A DNA stretch of 64,000 nucleotides from Sycon ciliatum. Lineage: Eukaryota; Porifera; Calcarea; Leucosolenida; Sycettidae. The notes beneath the pieces are model-generated. The model made no database searches and was not told where the DNA came from. It saw only the letters and a list, made by a program, of their open reading frames with translations. Shown here piece by piece: positions 50,221-61,718 of the stretch. The translations under genes and the position numbers were made by a program. The stretch is taken from assembly GCF_964019385.1 (NCBI RefSeq), contig NC_088654.1, positions 8,925,200 through 8,989,199 of the forward strand, given 5' to 3'. Position 1 is the first letter of the stretch. Every line of letters begins with the position of its first letter.

Positions 50221-52306
50221 TCAGTGACTCAATCGACAATGCTGCGAAACGGTAAAGGAGAGCATACTCCAAGAACAATGCCGGAGAGACAACTCCGTGA
50301 AGAAACGCTTGGATGGGATGACGCCAGTTCCTTCCTGGTGAAGGAGCTGTTGATCTCCAAGCGGGCATAGACGGTGGCACCTCCCCGCGGTTATGCCTGG
50401 TAACTTTTGCATTCAGCTCGCTCCAAGTCGAAACATCTGAAGCTGATTTGAATGCGAAAGGCTAAGTCCACCAAAATCCATATACATTGATGAAGTTTGT
50501 TTCAACTCGGTTGTTGAGTACAGGAATAATTATGTACATGTATCAAGATGAAACGCGACAAACGTTCCCACAGGTTACAGTCTATCGAACCTCTGAACAA
50601 ATGCGACGAATCACTCCCGGACTTTTAGAATGTCGCGCGCAGACTTTCGTGACGCTACTCGCACGACATTCTCTCAAAGGTGGCCTTGGTGAGTAAGTAA
50701 GTTCTCAACATTGTCAGAGTCTGTCATACAAAATGCACTGTATACTAGGACGTGGACGCCGGATGGTCACACTTACTTGGGGAGCTGGAAACCTCGGAAG
50801 TGACGTAACTAGTTGAATACAAGTTCACTGAGTGCGTTCGATTACACACTTGAATAATGGTTCATGAATACATTCGTGAATCGATTCAAGCGCGATATTT
50901 CTTCCAAGCAATCGAACGGCGTGAACATGGTTAATCGAATGTTGAGAGACCACCTAGGGTTCCCTGTAAAAAGGCGTCGCCGCCTGTTGGGAATTTCCTA
51001 GTAAAACAAGAATAAATAATAACTTACCTGGTTTTGGAGGCGTAGCGTAGAACCACGCAGGCGTGAGTATTGACGAGTGGTGTCCATGGTTACACACAGC
51101 GACACGTACTCATGTACCTAATAAAGCCTCTTGTACGGTCAAAATGAATTTTTTCACATATTATGAAACCTATCATTGCCATGAGCACTGTCATTGCATC
51201 GGTCTGCCTGACCACGTGACCACCTTGTCATGCAAATGTGTAATGCGGCTGTTAAGTGATGACGTCACAGTTCCTTCGATACGCATAGCAACGATCCCAC
51301 TGGGGACAAACAAAAGTAGCATCGTCTCCACCGAACCTGTTGTCAGTGGCAACATTATAGGAATCGTGTACATTTATTCGTTTCTTCTTTGCTGTTTTCA
51401 GCGAGTGTTTTGTTTTCTCTTTGTCCTTGATCTGGACGGTGTTGTCGTGCTCATTACCTTACTGAGACGTCTCTTGTGACCGTAGCCAGTGTCACGGAGG
51501 ATTTTATTGGCGTGACGAGGTAGATCGCGGAGATCGAGCGTGAAAAACGCTCTGCATTAGTAGCTCCTGTTGAATGTCTTTTGGGATGGCGTATCCATGG
51601 TCAACAAAGCCAAGGTGCAAGACAGCATAAGAGATCGTGTAAACGATGTGAACTCCGAAAGGTAAGTTCCTGAACAAGTGGAAAGATATGTGTATTTACA
51701 AACTCTCTCTTCATCCATCGATTGCCGCTATGAATTGCATTTTGTCTTCACAGATAATCTGGACAAATAAAATTTGGAGAGTGCAATCGTGCTTGGGACC
51801 CATCCCAATGTCATCACATGGCTGTGGTGACTAGTCACGGTATACCTGTACCTGGTAGAGTTTTTCCTCAACTGAGACGGAGTGTAGGTGGACGGATTAT
51901 GAGAAATGCGAAGATGTGGAGTAAGTTGTGTCGAAGAAATGTGTAATAAAATAAATATTACTTTACACTCAAACATACACTGTACATGTACATGTAACAT
52001 CATGATAATGATTCCATCTTCATATCTCCGCAACAGGTACGCCATACGCACCGAATACATGGTGTGTGTGCACGCGCGCGCTTGCGTGCGCGCGTACATG
52101 CACACACTCTCATGCGTGGCCGAGTTGGCCGGATGAACAGACCACGCATTTGCACGAGGTGTCCGTCATGTCATTGGAATGCTGTACTTTATGACTTTAT
52201 TCCAAAATAATATGTCTAATATAGTTTTGTGTTTATGCTCGGCGGGTATCGGGCCACGACGCCACACTGCAGTCAGCGCTGGAATTAAAATAGCACTTCA
52301 TGGATT
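50221..52306. other. eIF1A downstream region and unique sequence, no gene supported
   Basis: 50221-51180 is repeated downstream of the other eIF1A copies. 51181-52306 is unique in the window, contains GT/CG-rich tracts near 52060-52100 and no ORF with recognisable features. Confidence 0.55.
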
Positions 52307-52405
52307 ATTTTATCTAATTTCCTTTGCGTTTACATGTACTTTGTTGAGCCCGTGGTTTCATTTCTGTGTTCTGTTATGATTGGCCTCTGGAAATAATCGG
52401 AGTGG

Positions 52406-52903
52406 ATGTCATTTTTGTCATATGTGTGTGCCTTGTGCAACAGTTTCAAGGCTAGATGCACTTCACATTCGGCGTGCGATCTCGGCGGTAGGGGACCTGA
52501 TAACGTCTTGGTTGGATGGGTAATCAAGGATGATACTACTCGGCACACCAATGTACATGTCAATGCAATTTTTACTTTTTCAGAGCTGCACTGTTTACGG
52601 ACGAATGTGTCTGTTAGAGAGGAAATAAATAGTATTCACAAACAAGTCCCACTTATTGTTTCTGTTCGTAAAAGGAAATTGCAATTTTTTGGTCATATTG
52701 TTCGTTCCGGCTGTTTGTCATTGACTGTTCTTCAGGGTTGTGTTGCTGGAAGTCGTGGCCGAGGCAGGCCCAGAATGTCATGGCTTGATAATATTATTTC
52801 ATGGACTGCACTTGACGTGCAGTCCCTGCTCGCTGCTGCACCGGATCGATTTTTATGGCGCTCGCTTGTTCATACTTGCTCTGTGAAGCCCCGACGGCCT
52901 TAG
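52406..52903 (+). pseudogene. LINE reverse-transcriptase C-terminal fragment (copy 2)
   Basis: Same as 16210-16707 with two residue differences. Confidence 0.7.
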
Positions 52904-53607
52904 GGCTATGGGCTTGTGATGATGACTATTTACGTCTTGATGCTTACTTCGGTGCTAGCGTGTTTCCCCCGGATTATTTCTATCATCATGCGTGTTCTTG
53001 GGCTGAGCGAGCACATGCACGAGTGTGCAGCTATAACCCCGTGTATTTTTGGTTACACTTTGTTATGCAATGCATTTACCTTGTAACAGTATGTGCTTGC
53101 ACTGCTTTGTGTGGTCTGCGTATTTCAGGACTATTCAGTGCATTAGACCCAGGTTGGTTTGCGTCGCTCTGTGTTTTGTATTCATCAATATTTGGGCTTG
53201 AGCTTTTGGGGTTGAGAATTGAGCTGGTGTGTGGTTCCCAATATCAAAACATCGTGCTGGTGCTCTGTGTTTCGATTATCGACTGTCAGAGCAGTCACGC
53301 TTCATTACCAGAATGGTCAATACTGTAGTCTCTTGACGTGTTTTGTCTTTTTGTGTTTTCGCCGGGGGAATTAGCGGTGACGTTGCACATAGAACGGCAG
53401 TGTTGCATGACTGGACGACACTGCCTCTGCATCTGACTTCATGTCCCCAGGATCTGGTGCAGATACACCAGACAGTCACTTCCTGTAAACACGCAAACAG
53501 CAAAAGAAGAGATCCCGCAAATCAGGAAAAACCATTGTGGAAAATATCGAGTAGATCATACACCATTCAATAATCTGGAGTTATTACAGTGGGACAAACA
53601 CTTCACT

Positions 53608-53852
<245 letters not shown>

Positions 53853-53979
53853 CCATCCTTCCAAAATACCCTGTAACAATTCCCTCGAATTATTTTATAT
53901 TCTCAGGATATCATTCTGAACATAATAACTTCTTCCATGGGTCTTCAATCACCACGGAGGGCGAGAATATATCTAAGTC

Positions 53980-54411
53980 ATGCAGTTTACGGGAGGTGCG
54001 AGCTGTTATGGATATAGGCTGATATTATTGTGCCAGCTTGAGGGCAGAGACAGAAAGAAGACACTGATTTCTTGTACAACTCACCTACATATAATCGAAT
54101 CCACAGGGATCGCTCGTACTTTGATCCATCAGGACGCGAAGAATCTTCAAAGCACTCTCAAACACGGAGTTTTACAGTGGGCAGCCAATTTCACAGCCAT
54201 TATGAAGGCCCTCGACGACTACAGGAGATTTGTAGAGGAAAGAACAAGAAGTAAACAGCGACAACAATCGCTTGAAGAAAAAGCAAAGAAAAACTGCTCT
54301 CTCTCCAGTCATTTAGATGCTGTTGCCTTTGACAACTGGTTCCATCCAGCGGACGCGACTTTTGTTTGTCCCCAGTGCTCTCCGTTGCTATGCGTCTCGA
54401 AGGGGCCGTGA
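53980..54411 (+). CDS. Hypothetical ORF, 143 codons (copy 2)
   Basis: Same as 17792-18223 with two substitutions. Confidence 0.25.
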   Translation: MQFTGGASCYGYRLILLCQLEGRDRKKTLISCTTHLHIIESTGIARTLIHQDAKNLQSTLKHGVLQWAANFTAIMKALDDYRRFVEERTRSKQRQQSLEEKAKKNCSLSSHLDAVAFDNWFHPADATFVCPQCSPLLCVSKGP

Positions 54412-54884
54412 CGTCACACTTAACAGCCCCATATGTGTTGGTTTGTTTTGAACTGCCTTCACAGCTGGGCATTATTTAGAAAAGCGATCCTGTCAGCTTT
54501 TCTATTATTGTGTTCACATGGCAGAAAAAACGACATCGCTATGCTACGTAAGTTTCTACGTAAGGTGCTCGGTATTTCACTTAGGCTACGTAAGTTTCTA
54601 CGTAAGGTGCTCAGTATTAATCTAGCCGCGTGCTGTGCACGTGCACGGCAGACATTGTGTTGCAGTCCGTTTTCGGATGTGCATGCGCGAGGAACTTTAC
54701 TTACTTCTTTGGAACTGCTTCTTGCATGAGCTGTTTCGGATATTTCGTTTCCTGGCTTATTTCGCTTTGGCTCTGCTGAGACCTCCTTTCACGGAATATT
54801 ACTCAATGACAGGTGAGTTGACCAGTTCCCTTTGATTCATTTGCTTGTGTTGACTCTTTCATTTACGCTGACGTTAACATCATC

Positions 54885-55511
54885 GTGTGGCTCGCCCCCA
54901 CGGCACTGACGATCGCCGGGTTCTTGCTTCGACGGATCGACGGCGACCTGCTGACAGGATCGTGCTCAATAGGATCGTACAATGTGGTCATCGCCCCGGT
55001 GACGGCCGTGTTCAGTGCCGTTATGTCTCTCCTGGGCGCACGGCTATGGCTGGGAATCCAGAGCCCATCCTTCGTTCCAGCATCGTCATTGGAGCCTCCT
55101 GCGGACGAGACTAGTGCTTGCACCATGCCCCGGCGAGCTCCGGCAGAGGTCGGCGACTTGTGCCGACAGTACGCCAAGTGCATTGTCAAGTTCTGCGGCA
55201 TGCGCCTGATGCCCGCCACTGGCTACATTGCGTCGCCTATCTACGAGTATTCGGAGCAGGAAAGTTGTCAGCGAACAGCAACGGCGTGCGCCAGGAACAG
55301 TGCATCACTAACCTGCATGAGCGGCAGTCGTCCGCGTCTGCCTGTGTTTATCCTACGTTACTCCAAGGGCTTGCAGGCAGCGCTCGTCTGCCTCTGGTAC
55401 AATAACCCAATCCACACGCGACTGCAGGTTCGTGCGGCGAGCCGTGGCGTTGCTTTGCGCGCAGATTGCGGGAGATTACGGCCCGCCGCTTATTACCCTA
55501 CCAGCACCTGA
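54885..55511 (+). CDS. GC-rich hypothetical ORF (copy 2)
   Basis: Identical in translation to 18687-19313. Confidence 0.3.
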   Translation: MWLAPTALTIAGFLLRRIDGDLLTGSCSIGSYNVVIAPVTAVFSAVMSLLGARLWLGIQSPSFVPASSLEPPADETSACTMPRRAPAEVGDLCRQYAKCIVKFCGMRLMPATGYIASPIYEYSEQESCQRTATACARNSASLTCMSGSRPRLPVFILRYSKGLQAALVCLWYNNPIHTRLQVRAASRGVALRADCGRLRPAAYYPTST

Positions 55512-55677
55512 CATCGCATCAGTGAAGACGTGACTATCCTCTTGGCTCCGCCAAGATCCTGCTCTTTCTGTAGCCTTTCACTTGGCTGGCCAGCACCCTC
55601 CTAACCGCAAGCTGCTGTGGGTTGTAGTTAACCTCCTAACCGCAAGCTGCTGTGGGTTGTAGTTAAATATAGTAATA

Positions 55678-56154
55678 ATGCAGACTAATGCGTGCGCGCG
55701 GCTGATTCGTGCTATGCTGCTATTATTGCTGGCGCTTTTACTGTATGCTCATCTTGCTGCTGGCTACAGTCACGTGCGCTGTACATCACGGTATCCATGT
55801 CGGTCAGACGCCTTGCTGCATGCTATGCGTCGTGGCATTCTATGTGTCACTCAACGTGACATTCATTCATGCGCGACGCTCATCGTAGGCGGCAGGCGTC
55901 GTGGGCACTCAACGTGTCATGCTAAAAGTTGCTTAGTTATATATTATTTCGATCCGTTCTGTGTGTGGATCACTCTGGTCAGATCGTTCTGTTTCACCCA
56001 CCCACCTCCCATTTCTCATCTCTCATTTACTACGTGTATCGCCAGCGCTTGTCCACGGCCTTGCTCGCAAGGGCCTTGCTCGCCCGAACGAGGGTATAAA
56101 TGCGAGCTTACAGCATGTTTAGGGTGCATTTTTCCCAAGTTCACTGGAGTGTAG
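55678..56154 (+). CDS. Possible secreted cysteine-rich protein (copy 2, doubtful)
   Basis: Same as 19480-19971, with one 15-bp repeat unit fewer. Confidence 0.25.
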   Translation: MQTNACARLIRAMLLLLLALLLYAHLAAGYSHVRCTSRYPCRSDALLHAMRRGILCVTQRDIHSCATLIVGGRRRGHSTCHAKSCLVIYYFDPFCVWITLVRSFCFTHPPPISHLSFTTCIASACPRPCSQGPCSPERGYKCELTACLGCIFPKFTGV

Positions 56155-56277
56155 GATAGAGTTTTGCTTGCAGAATTTCTAAGATCGCTATCAGTGTAAC
56201 GTGAAGCTACAAAGGAGAGATTCAGTTGCGCGCATTGTTCCTTGTGTTCGAGAACATCCTCTCATTCGGTGACAGCC

Positions 56278-56385
56278 ATGCGGCCGAATAAAGGGAAAGG
56301 AGGAAAGAATCGTCGTAAACGAAAGGCGGACCGCACCAACAGCAATCGGATTAGCCAAATTCGAGGAACGCTAAGGTTGAACAAC
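56278..56385 (+). pseudogene. EIF1A: Truncated eIF1A-like fragment
   Basis: The first 36 codons match the pseudogene at 20095, with the same 102-bp loss. Homology then ends at the junction with part B (56387). A TATA box is at 56095. Confidence 0.9.
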
Positions 56386-56386
56386 A

Positions 56387-57583
56387 AATACAGCATTGAC
56401 GACACACCGAGACACACAGAGGAACACAAACTAGGGTCTACAATGTACATGTACATGTACATGTATACACAGCTATGCGTTTGCGTGTTTTCATGCTCCC
56501 TTCAAAGGTTTATGTATACGGCATGTATGATTTATGTTGCTTGAGTACGCCCACTTTGAAGGTCGAAGTTGGATTATACAGGGTGTGAACAGGTGAGATT
56601 TTTATGTCTAGCTGTTAATTACCCTTACCTTAGCCCACCAAGGAAATCGGAATAATCAAACTCGATGGTGCTCCAACTTCATTTCGACGTAGAAAATTCG
56701 CTGTTTGAACATCTCAATTTCAAAGGGTAACCACTGATTTCGATGTGAAAAACGTTTGCTGATCGCCATAAAAAAATTTCTGCCGACACACACCATAACA
56801 AGCTCCAAGTTCACAAACAGTGGCCACAAACGGTTGCTCGTCATGAAGGTGGTTCGACACCTTCGACCAAATTCGTTCACTTCCGTATTCAGTTGACAAT
56901 TATTTTTTGCCGTCATCAAGACTTATTTGGGCCCAAAAGCGCAAAAATCAGTGTAAGTCTCGATTAGTGGCAGAGATATGTTTTTTGCACGCTTGAGCTT
57001 GGACTGTTGTCGGTACCACATTCTGTGGAATGAAATCCAAAATCGGAGCGATTTTGCAGCGTCTTAGCGCAAATTGTTTCGAGTTATCCACAAAGACACA
57101 AGCTTTCCAACTCTCTTAGGCCGTTGGAAAGCGTACCGTACGCTCCGGATATTTGTCGTACTGGTACAGGGCGAAAACTTCCATATGCGTGTCGCCTCTA
57201 TGCTCGCCGACAAGAGAAAGGAGCCCTTCTTCTCACTTCTTGCCTTTATAAGGTCAAGGGTTTCCTTTTCTCTTGTTCGTGCCTCCCATGCCAGTCCGTG
57301 GTCACCGCAGGCGCTAGGCCACGGTCTCAAGATGCCCGCCAGAGAGTCATAGTGACTCTGATCTGATGCTTCTGTGGTCACCCCCCCCCCCCTTGCTGCT
57401 GCCGAATGCTTTCGGTAACTATCCGTGGTGTGTTTGGCTACTGTTCTGCTTCATCCCCCCCCCCCCCCTCTTTTTTTGGGCATGTTCGATTGGTAAAGGC
57501 CGATTCACAATACAACTTTCTGCGACGCGACAAGCGACTTGCGACACATGCGACGAGCTGCGACAGCGACACACGGTTCACAA
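56387..57583. repeat. Segmental duplication, copy 2 part B
   Basis: Matches 22465-26258 without the 2.6-kb insertion, so position about 56445 is the empty site. Confidence 0.95.
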
Positions 57584-57629
57584 CAGGGAGTAGTAAATTT
57601 TACTACTCCCTGTATTTTACTACTCCCTG
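57584..57629. mobile_element. 46-bp terminal-repeat-only remnant of the hAT-like element
   Basis: It consists only of CAGGGAGTAGTAAA-type termini back to back, plus the extra 18-bp right-end unit, flanked by the 8-bp TSD GTTCACAA (57576-57583 and 57630-57637). At the same site copy 1 has the 22-kb nested element. Confidence 0.88.
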
Positions 57630-57664
57630 GTTCACAATATTCTTCATGTTTGCGCAATTGCGAC

Positions 57665-57707
57665 CAGGGAGTAGTACAATACCTAATATATATTGTACTA
57701 CTCCCTG
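57665..57707. mobile_element. 43-bp palindromic mini-transposon
   Basis: CAGGGAGTAGTACAATA and its complement surround a 9-bp centre, flanked by an 8-bp TSD ATTGCGAC. Copy 1 has the empty site (48347-48354). Confidence 0.9.
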
Positions 57708-58314
57708 ATTGCGACATCGATCATGCATCCTCGATCATGCAGACATGCACAAGTAGTACTATGCACGTGCACTGCACGTGCACCCAGGGTCGAAAGTGTA
57801 CTCCATCTGTGTATGTCGCGTGTCGCGCGCATGTCGCAAAAGTTGAACTTTCTTCAACTATTAACTTCTGCGACAGGTGCATTGCGACCAGGGAGTCGTA
57901 AAATACCGGTATTTTACGACTCCCAGCTTGCGACAGCTCGCGACAGGCAGTTTCTTGTCGCAACTGTCGCAAATCGCGTGTTGCGTCGCAGAAAGTTGTA
58001 TTGTGAATCGGCCTTAAAAGGGAAACTCCGGTCCAAAATCACCACCATTTTTTATTGCGGAATTAGAGTATGTCGTAAGTGGTAGAATGGCGAAAACCGG
58101 AAGCTTCTACGACAAGGATAACATACCTAAATTACCAATTGCAATTTTCCATATTTGGCACGAGGGGGCCCCCGCCCACCCTGTGACGTAAAACGTTCTC
58201 AGTGAGCTCCAAATTTTTTTATTCAAATGGTAAATTTTGAAAAAGGTATTCAATGTTTTTTCTTCAATCAATAACCCTTGTACTAGTACATGTACTAGTA
58301 TTCATTCGATCATC

Positions 58315-58616
58315 ATGTTGGAGGAAAAGGAGACCACGGGAGGTGTGGAGGTGGACGCCACTTCGGATTCAGCAACACCGAGGCCTTTTAGGTTCGAGCC
58401 GAAGCGCGCATCAGCGTCTGCGAAACTGTCTACAAGTAATATTTCTGAGACTACAAAACAGATAAACGTGAAGAGAACGCTTTGGTTGTACACAGTGCTC
58501 GCGTGAGCACTGCTGGATGCCGTTGCGGACAATGCAGCCTGATGTGGAGCGAGGTCGAGTCGACTTGCTCCTGGGAGGTTCCTGCAGCTTTTAGTAAACG
58601 CGGATTGGAAGTGACG
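58315..58616 (+). pseudogene. Remnant of cysteine-motif transposon protein (copy 2)
   Basis: Same as 48954-49255. Confidence 0.35.
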
Positions 58617-58949
58617 TCACTAGTTGGGTGATAGTACACTGGGTGCGTTCGACTACACACTTGAATCGATCCATGAATCCATTCGTGGATCGATTCAAGT
58701 GCGTAGTTTCTTCCAAGCCATCGAACGGCGTGAAGAAGGTGAATCACAATGAGACTTTTGGTTACGTGGTCATGACGTTGAACAACAGGTCAAGTAGGGT
58801 CCACCGTTACACACAGCGACACATACTTATCATTGCCATGACTAATGAGCACTGCCTGAACACTTGACCTACCACACAGATACCGATACACGTGTATCGC
58901 CAGAGCTCGATCGCCCGCGCCCTGCGACGTGACTGGCGGCGAACAAGGG

Positions 58950-58956
58950 TATAAAT
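58950..58956 (+). promoter_or_regulatory. TATA box of eIF1A-like gene 2
   Basis: TATAAAT, 183 bp before the ATG. Confidence 0.6.
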
Positions 58957-59132
58957 GCGAGCTTACAGCATGTTTAGGGTTCTTTTTTCCCAAGTTCACT
59001 GGAGTGTAGGATAGAGTTTTGCTTGCAGAATTTCTTAGATCGCTATCAGTGTTACGTGAAGCTACGAAGGAGAGATTCAGTTGTGCACATTGTGCCTTGT
59101 GTTCGAGAACATACTTTCATTCGGTGACAGCC

Positions 59133-59576
59133 ATGCGGCCGAATAAAGGGAAAGGAGGAAAGAATCGTCGTCAACGCAAGGCGGTCCGCACCGACAGCAA
59201 TCGAGAGTTAGTATTCAGAAATGATGGCACCGAATACGCACAAGTTACCAAGCTGTTTGGCTGTTGTCGCCTGGAGGCTTGGTGTTATGATGCTAGAAGC
59301 CGGATTTGCCAAATTCGAGGAACGTTAAGGTGGAACAAAGTCTGGATCAAGCAAGGCGACATCATACTGATTGGCGTCAGGGACTTCCAGGATTCTAGAG
59401 CAGATGTAATTATGAAGTACAGCCACGAGGAGGCAATGAAGCTGAAGGCCTATGGAGAGTTGCCAGAGACAGCCAAGCTCAGCGACAGCACCACGTTCGC
59501 ACCAGATGCTAAACATTTCGTTGTTTTTGACGACATATCAGAACCTGAAGATGATGACAGTGATGCAACGACGTGA
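59133..59576 (+). CDS. EIF1A: eIF1A-like factor, copy 2
   Basis: Translation identical to copy 1 (49777-50220). The frame is open upstream to 59019 because a T replaces A in the leader, but the conserved N-terminus and Kozak-like GCC before ATG favour 59133. Confidence 0.92.
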   Translation: MRPNKGKGGKNRRQRKAVRTDSNRELVFRNDGTEYAQVTKLFGCCRLEAWCYDARSRICQIRGTLRWNKVWIKQGDIILIGVRDFQDSRADVIMKYSHEEAMKLKAYGELPETAKLSDSTTFAPDAKHFVVFDDISEPEDDDSDATT

Positions 59577-60537
59577 TCAGTGACTCAATCGACAATGCTG
59601 CGAAACGGTAAAGGAGAGCATACTCCAAGAACAATGCCGGAGAGACAACTCCGTGAAGAAACGCTTGGATGGGATGACGACAGTTCCTTCCTGGTGAAGG
59701 AGCTGTTGATCTCCAAGCGGGCATAGACGGTGGCACCTCCCCGCGGTTATGCCTGGTAACTTTTGCATTCAGCTCGCTCCAAGTCGAAACATCTGAAGCT
59801 GATTTGAATGCGAAATGCTAAGTCCACCAAAATCCATACACATTGATGAAGTTTGTTTCAACTCGGTTGTTGAGTACAGGAATAATTATGTACATGTATC
59901 AAGATGAAACGCGACAAACGTCCCCACAGGTTACAGTCTATCGAACCTCTGAACAAATGCGACGAATCACTCCCGGACTTTTAGAATGTCGCGCGCAGAC
60001 TTTCGCGACGCTACTCGCACGACATTCTCTCAAAGGTGGCCTTGGTGAGTAAGTAAGTTCTCAACATTGTCAGAGTCTGTCATACAAAATGCACTGTATA
60101 CTAGGACGTGGACGCCGGATGGTCACACTTACTTGGGGAGCTCGAAAAGCTGAAAGTGACGTAACTAGTTGAATACAAGTTCACTGAGTGCGTTCGATTA
60201 CTCACTTGAATAATGATTCATGAATCCATTCGTGAATCGATTCAAGTGCGATATTTCTTCCAAGCAATCGAACGGCGTGAACATGGTGAATCGAATGTTG
60301 AGAGACCACCTAGGGTTCCCTGTAAAAAGGCGTCGCCGCCTTTTGGGAATTCCCTAGTAAAACAAGAATAAATATTAACTTACCTGGTTTTGGAGTCGTA
60401 GCGTAGAACCACGCAGGCGTGAGTACTGACGAGTGGTGTCCATGGTTACACACAGCGACACGTACTCATGTACCTAACAAAGCCTCTTGTACTGGGCAAA
60501 ATGAATTATTTCACATATCATGAAACCTATCATTGCC

Positions 60538-60935
60538 GTATTTAAAATTTAAATAACAATACCGTAAAATCCCGCCAAAGCGCCCCTACCTCCTCCACCC
60601 TTTAGGTGGGGAGGGGCGGATGGGCGAGTACTACTTAGCGCATTCAGTAGCTAGCCTAGTGCAGGGCTCATAGTAGCTACTGGTACTTGGGTGAATCTAA
60701 CGTGCAAAACCCCCAGTCGTTGTAGACCAGCGTGTGGTATTAAAAGGTTTAGGCGTGGGTGAACATCACCGTACAGACATTGCCAGCTTGGCTAGCGTCG
60801 GCATGTAGATCTACGCTCAAAGCAAGCACCTGGTACTTAATTTTTAGAGGGGGCAAAGTAGAACCACGCACACGTCATAATTACGTGTGCGTGGTTCTTG
60901 ACAGCTAGCAATTGTATTGCTAGCTGTCAAGTAGT
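60538..60935. other. Unit-specific non-coding sequence
   Basis: Present in both inter-gene gaps of the tandem array but absent after copy 1. It has a GC-rich hairpin (about 60577-60618, CGCCCC/GGGGCG stem) and the double hairpin below. No gene. Confidence 0.7.
60860..60931. repeat. Two abutting perfect hairpins
   Basis: Stem 1 is GAACCACGCACACGT (60861-60875) with its complement at 60883-60897, 7-base loop. Stem 2 is CTTGACAGCTAGCAAT (60897-60912) with its complement at 60916-60931, 3-base loop. The repeat in unit 2 is at 63006-63077. Confidence 0.95.
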
Positions 60936-61092
60936 GTCCACGGTTACAAACAGCGACACATACTTATCATTGCCATGACTCATGTCTATGAGCACTGCCT
61001 GAACACTTGACCTACCACACAGATACCGATACACGTGTATCGCCAGAGCTCGATCGCCCGCGCCCTGCGACGTGACTGGCGGCGAACAAGGG

Positions 61093-61099
61093 TATAAAT
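61093..61099 (+). promoter_or_regulatory. TATA box of eIF1A-like gene 3
   Basis: TATAAAT, 182 bp before the ATG. Confidence 0.6.
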
Positions 61100-61274
61100 G
61101 CGAGCTTACAGCATGTTTAGGGTTCTTTTTCCCAAGTTCACTGGAGTGTAGGATAGAGTTTTGCTTGCAGAATTTCTTAGATCGCTATCAGTGTAACGCG
61201 AAGCTACGAAGGAGAGATTCAGTTGTGCACATTGTGCCTTGTGTTCGAGAACATACTTTCATTCGGTGACAGCC

Positions 61275-61718
61275 ATGCGGCCGAATAAAGGGAAAGGAGG
61301 AAAGAATCGTCGTCAACGCAAGGCGGTCCGCACCGACAGCAATCGAGAGTTAGTATTCAGAAATGATGGCACCGAATACGCACAAGTTACCAAGCTGTTT
61401 GGCTGTTGTCGCCTGGAGGCTTGGTGTTATGATGCTAGAAGCCGGATTTGCCAAATTCGAGGAACGTTAAGGTGGAACAAAGTCTGGATCAAGCAAGGCG
61501 ACATCATACTGATTGGCGTCAGGGACTTCCAGGATTCTAGAGCAGATGTAATTATGAAGTACAGCCACGAGGAGGCAATGAAGCTGAAGGCCTATGGAGA
61601 GTTGCCAGAGACAGCCAAGCTCAGCGACAGCACCACGTTCGCACCAGATGCTAAACATTTCGTTGTTTTTGACGACATATCAGAACCTGAAGATGATGAC
61701 AGTGATGAAACGACGTGA
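61275..61718 (+). CDS. EIF1A: eIF1A-like factor, copy 3
   Basis: Identical to copy 1 except Ala to Glu at the third residue from the end, within the acidic tail. Confidence 0.92.
   Translation: MRPNKGKGGKNRRQRKAVRTDSNRELVFRNDGTEYAQVTKLFGCCRLEAWCYDARSRICQIRGTLRWNKVWIKQGDIILIGVRDFQDSRADVIMKYSHEEAMKLKAYGELPETAKLSDSTTFAPDAKHFVVFDDISEPEDDDSDETT

Larger units (their letters stand above)
48320..51180. repeat. Segmental duplication, copy 1 part C
   Basis: Matches 57630-60537. The second copy has an extra 43-bp palindromic insertion at 57665. Confidence 0.95.
57630..60537. repeat. Segmental duplication, copy 2 part C
   Basis: Matches 48320-51180. Confidence 0.95.

Noticed and set aside
51063-51479. 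138-codon ORF downstream of eIF1A copy 1
   Set aside because: It crosses the end of the duplicated segment, has no recognisable domain, and codon pattern looks random.
52113-52135. tRNA-like GCGTGGCCGAGTTGGCCGGA
   Set aside because: Only an A-box-like string; the rest of a tRNA is absent.
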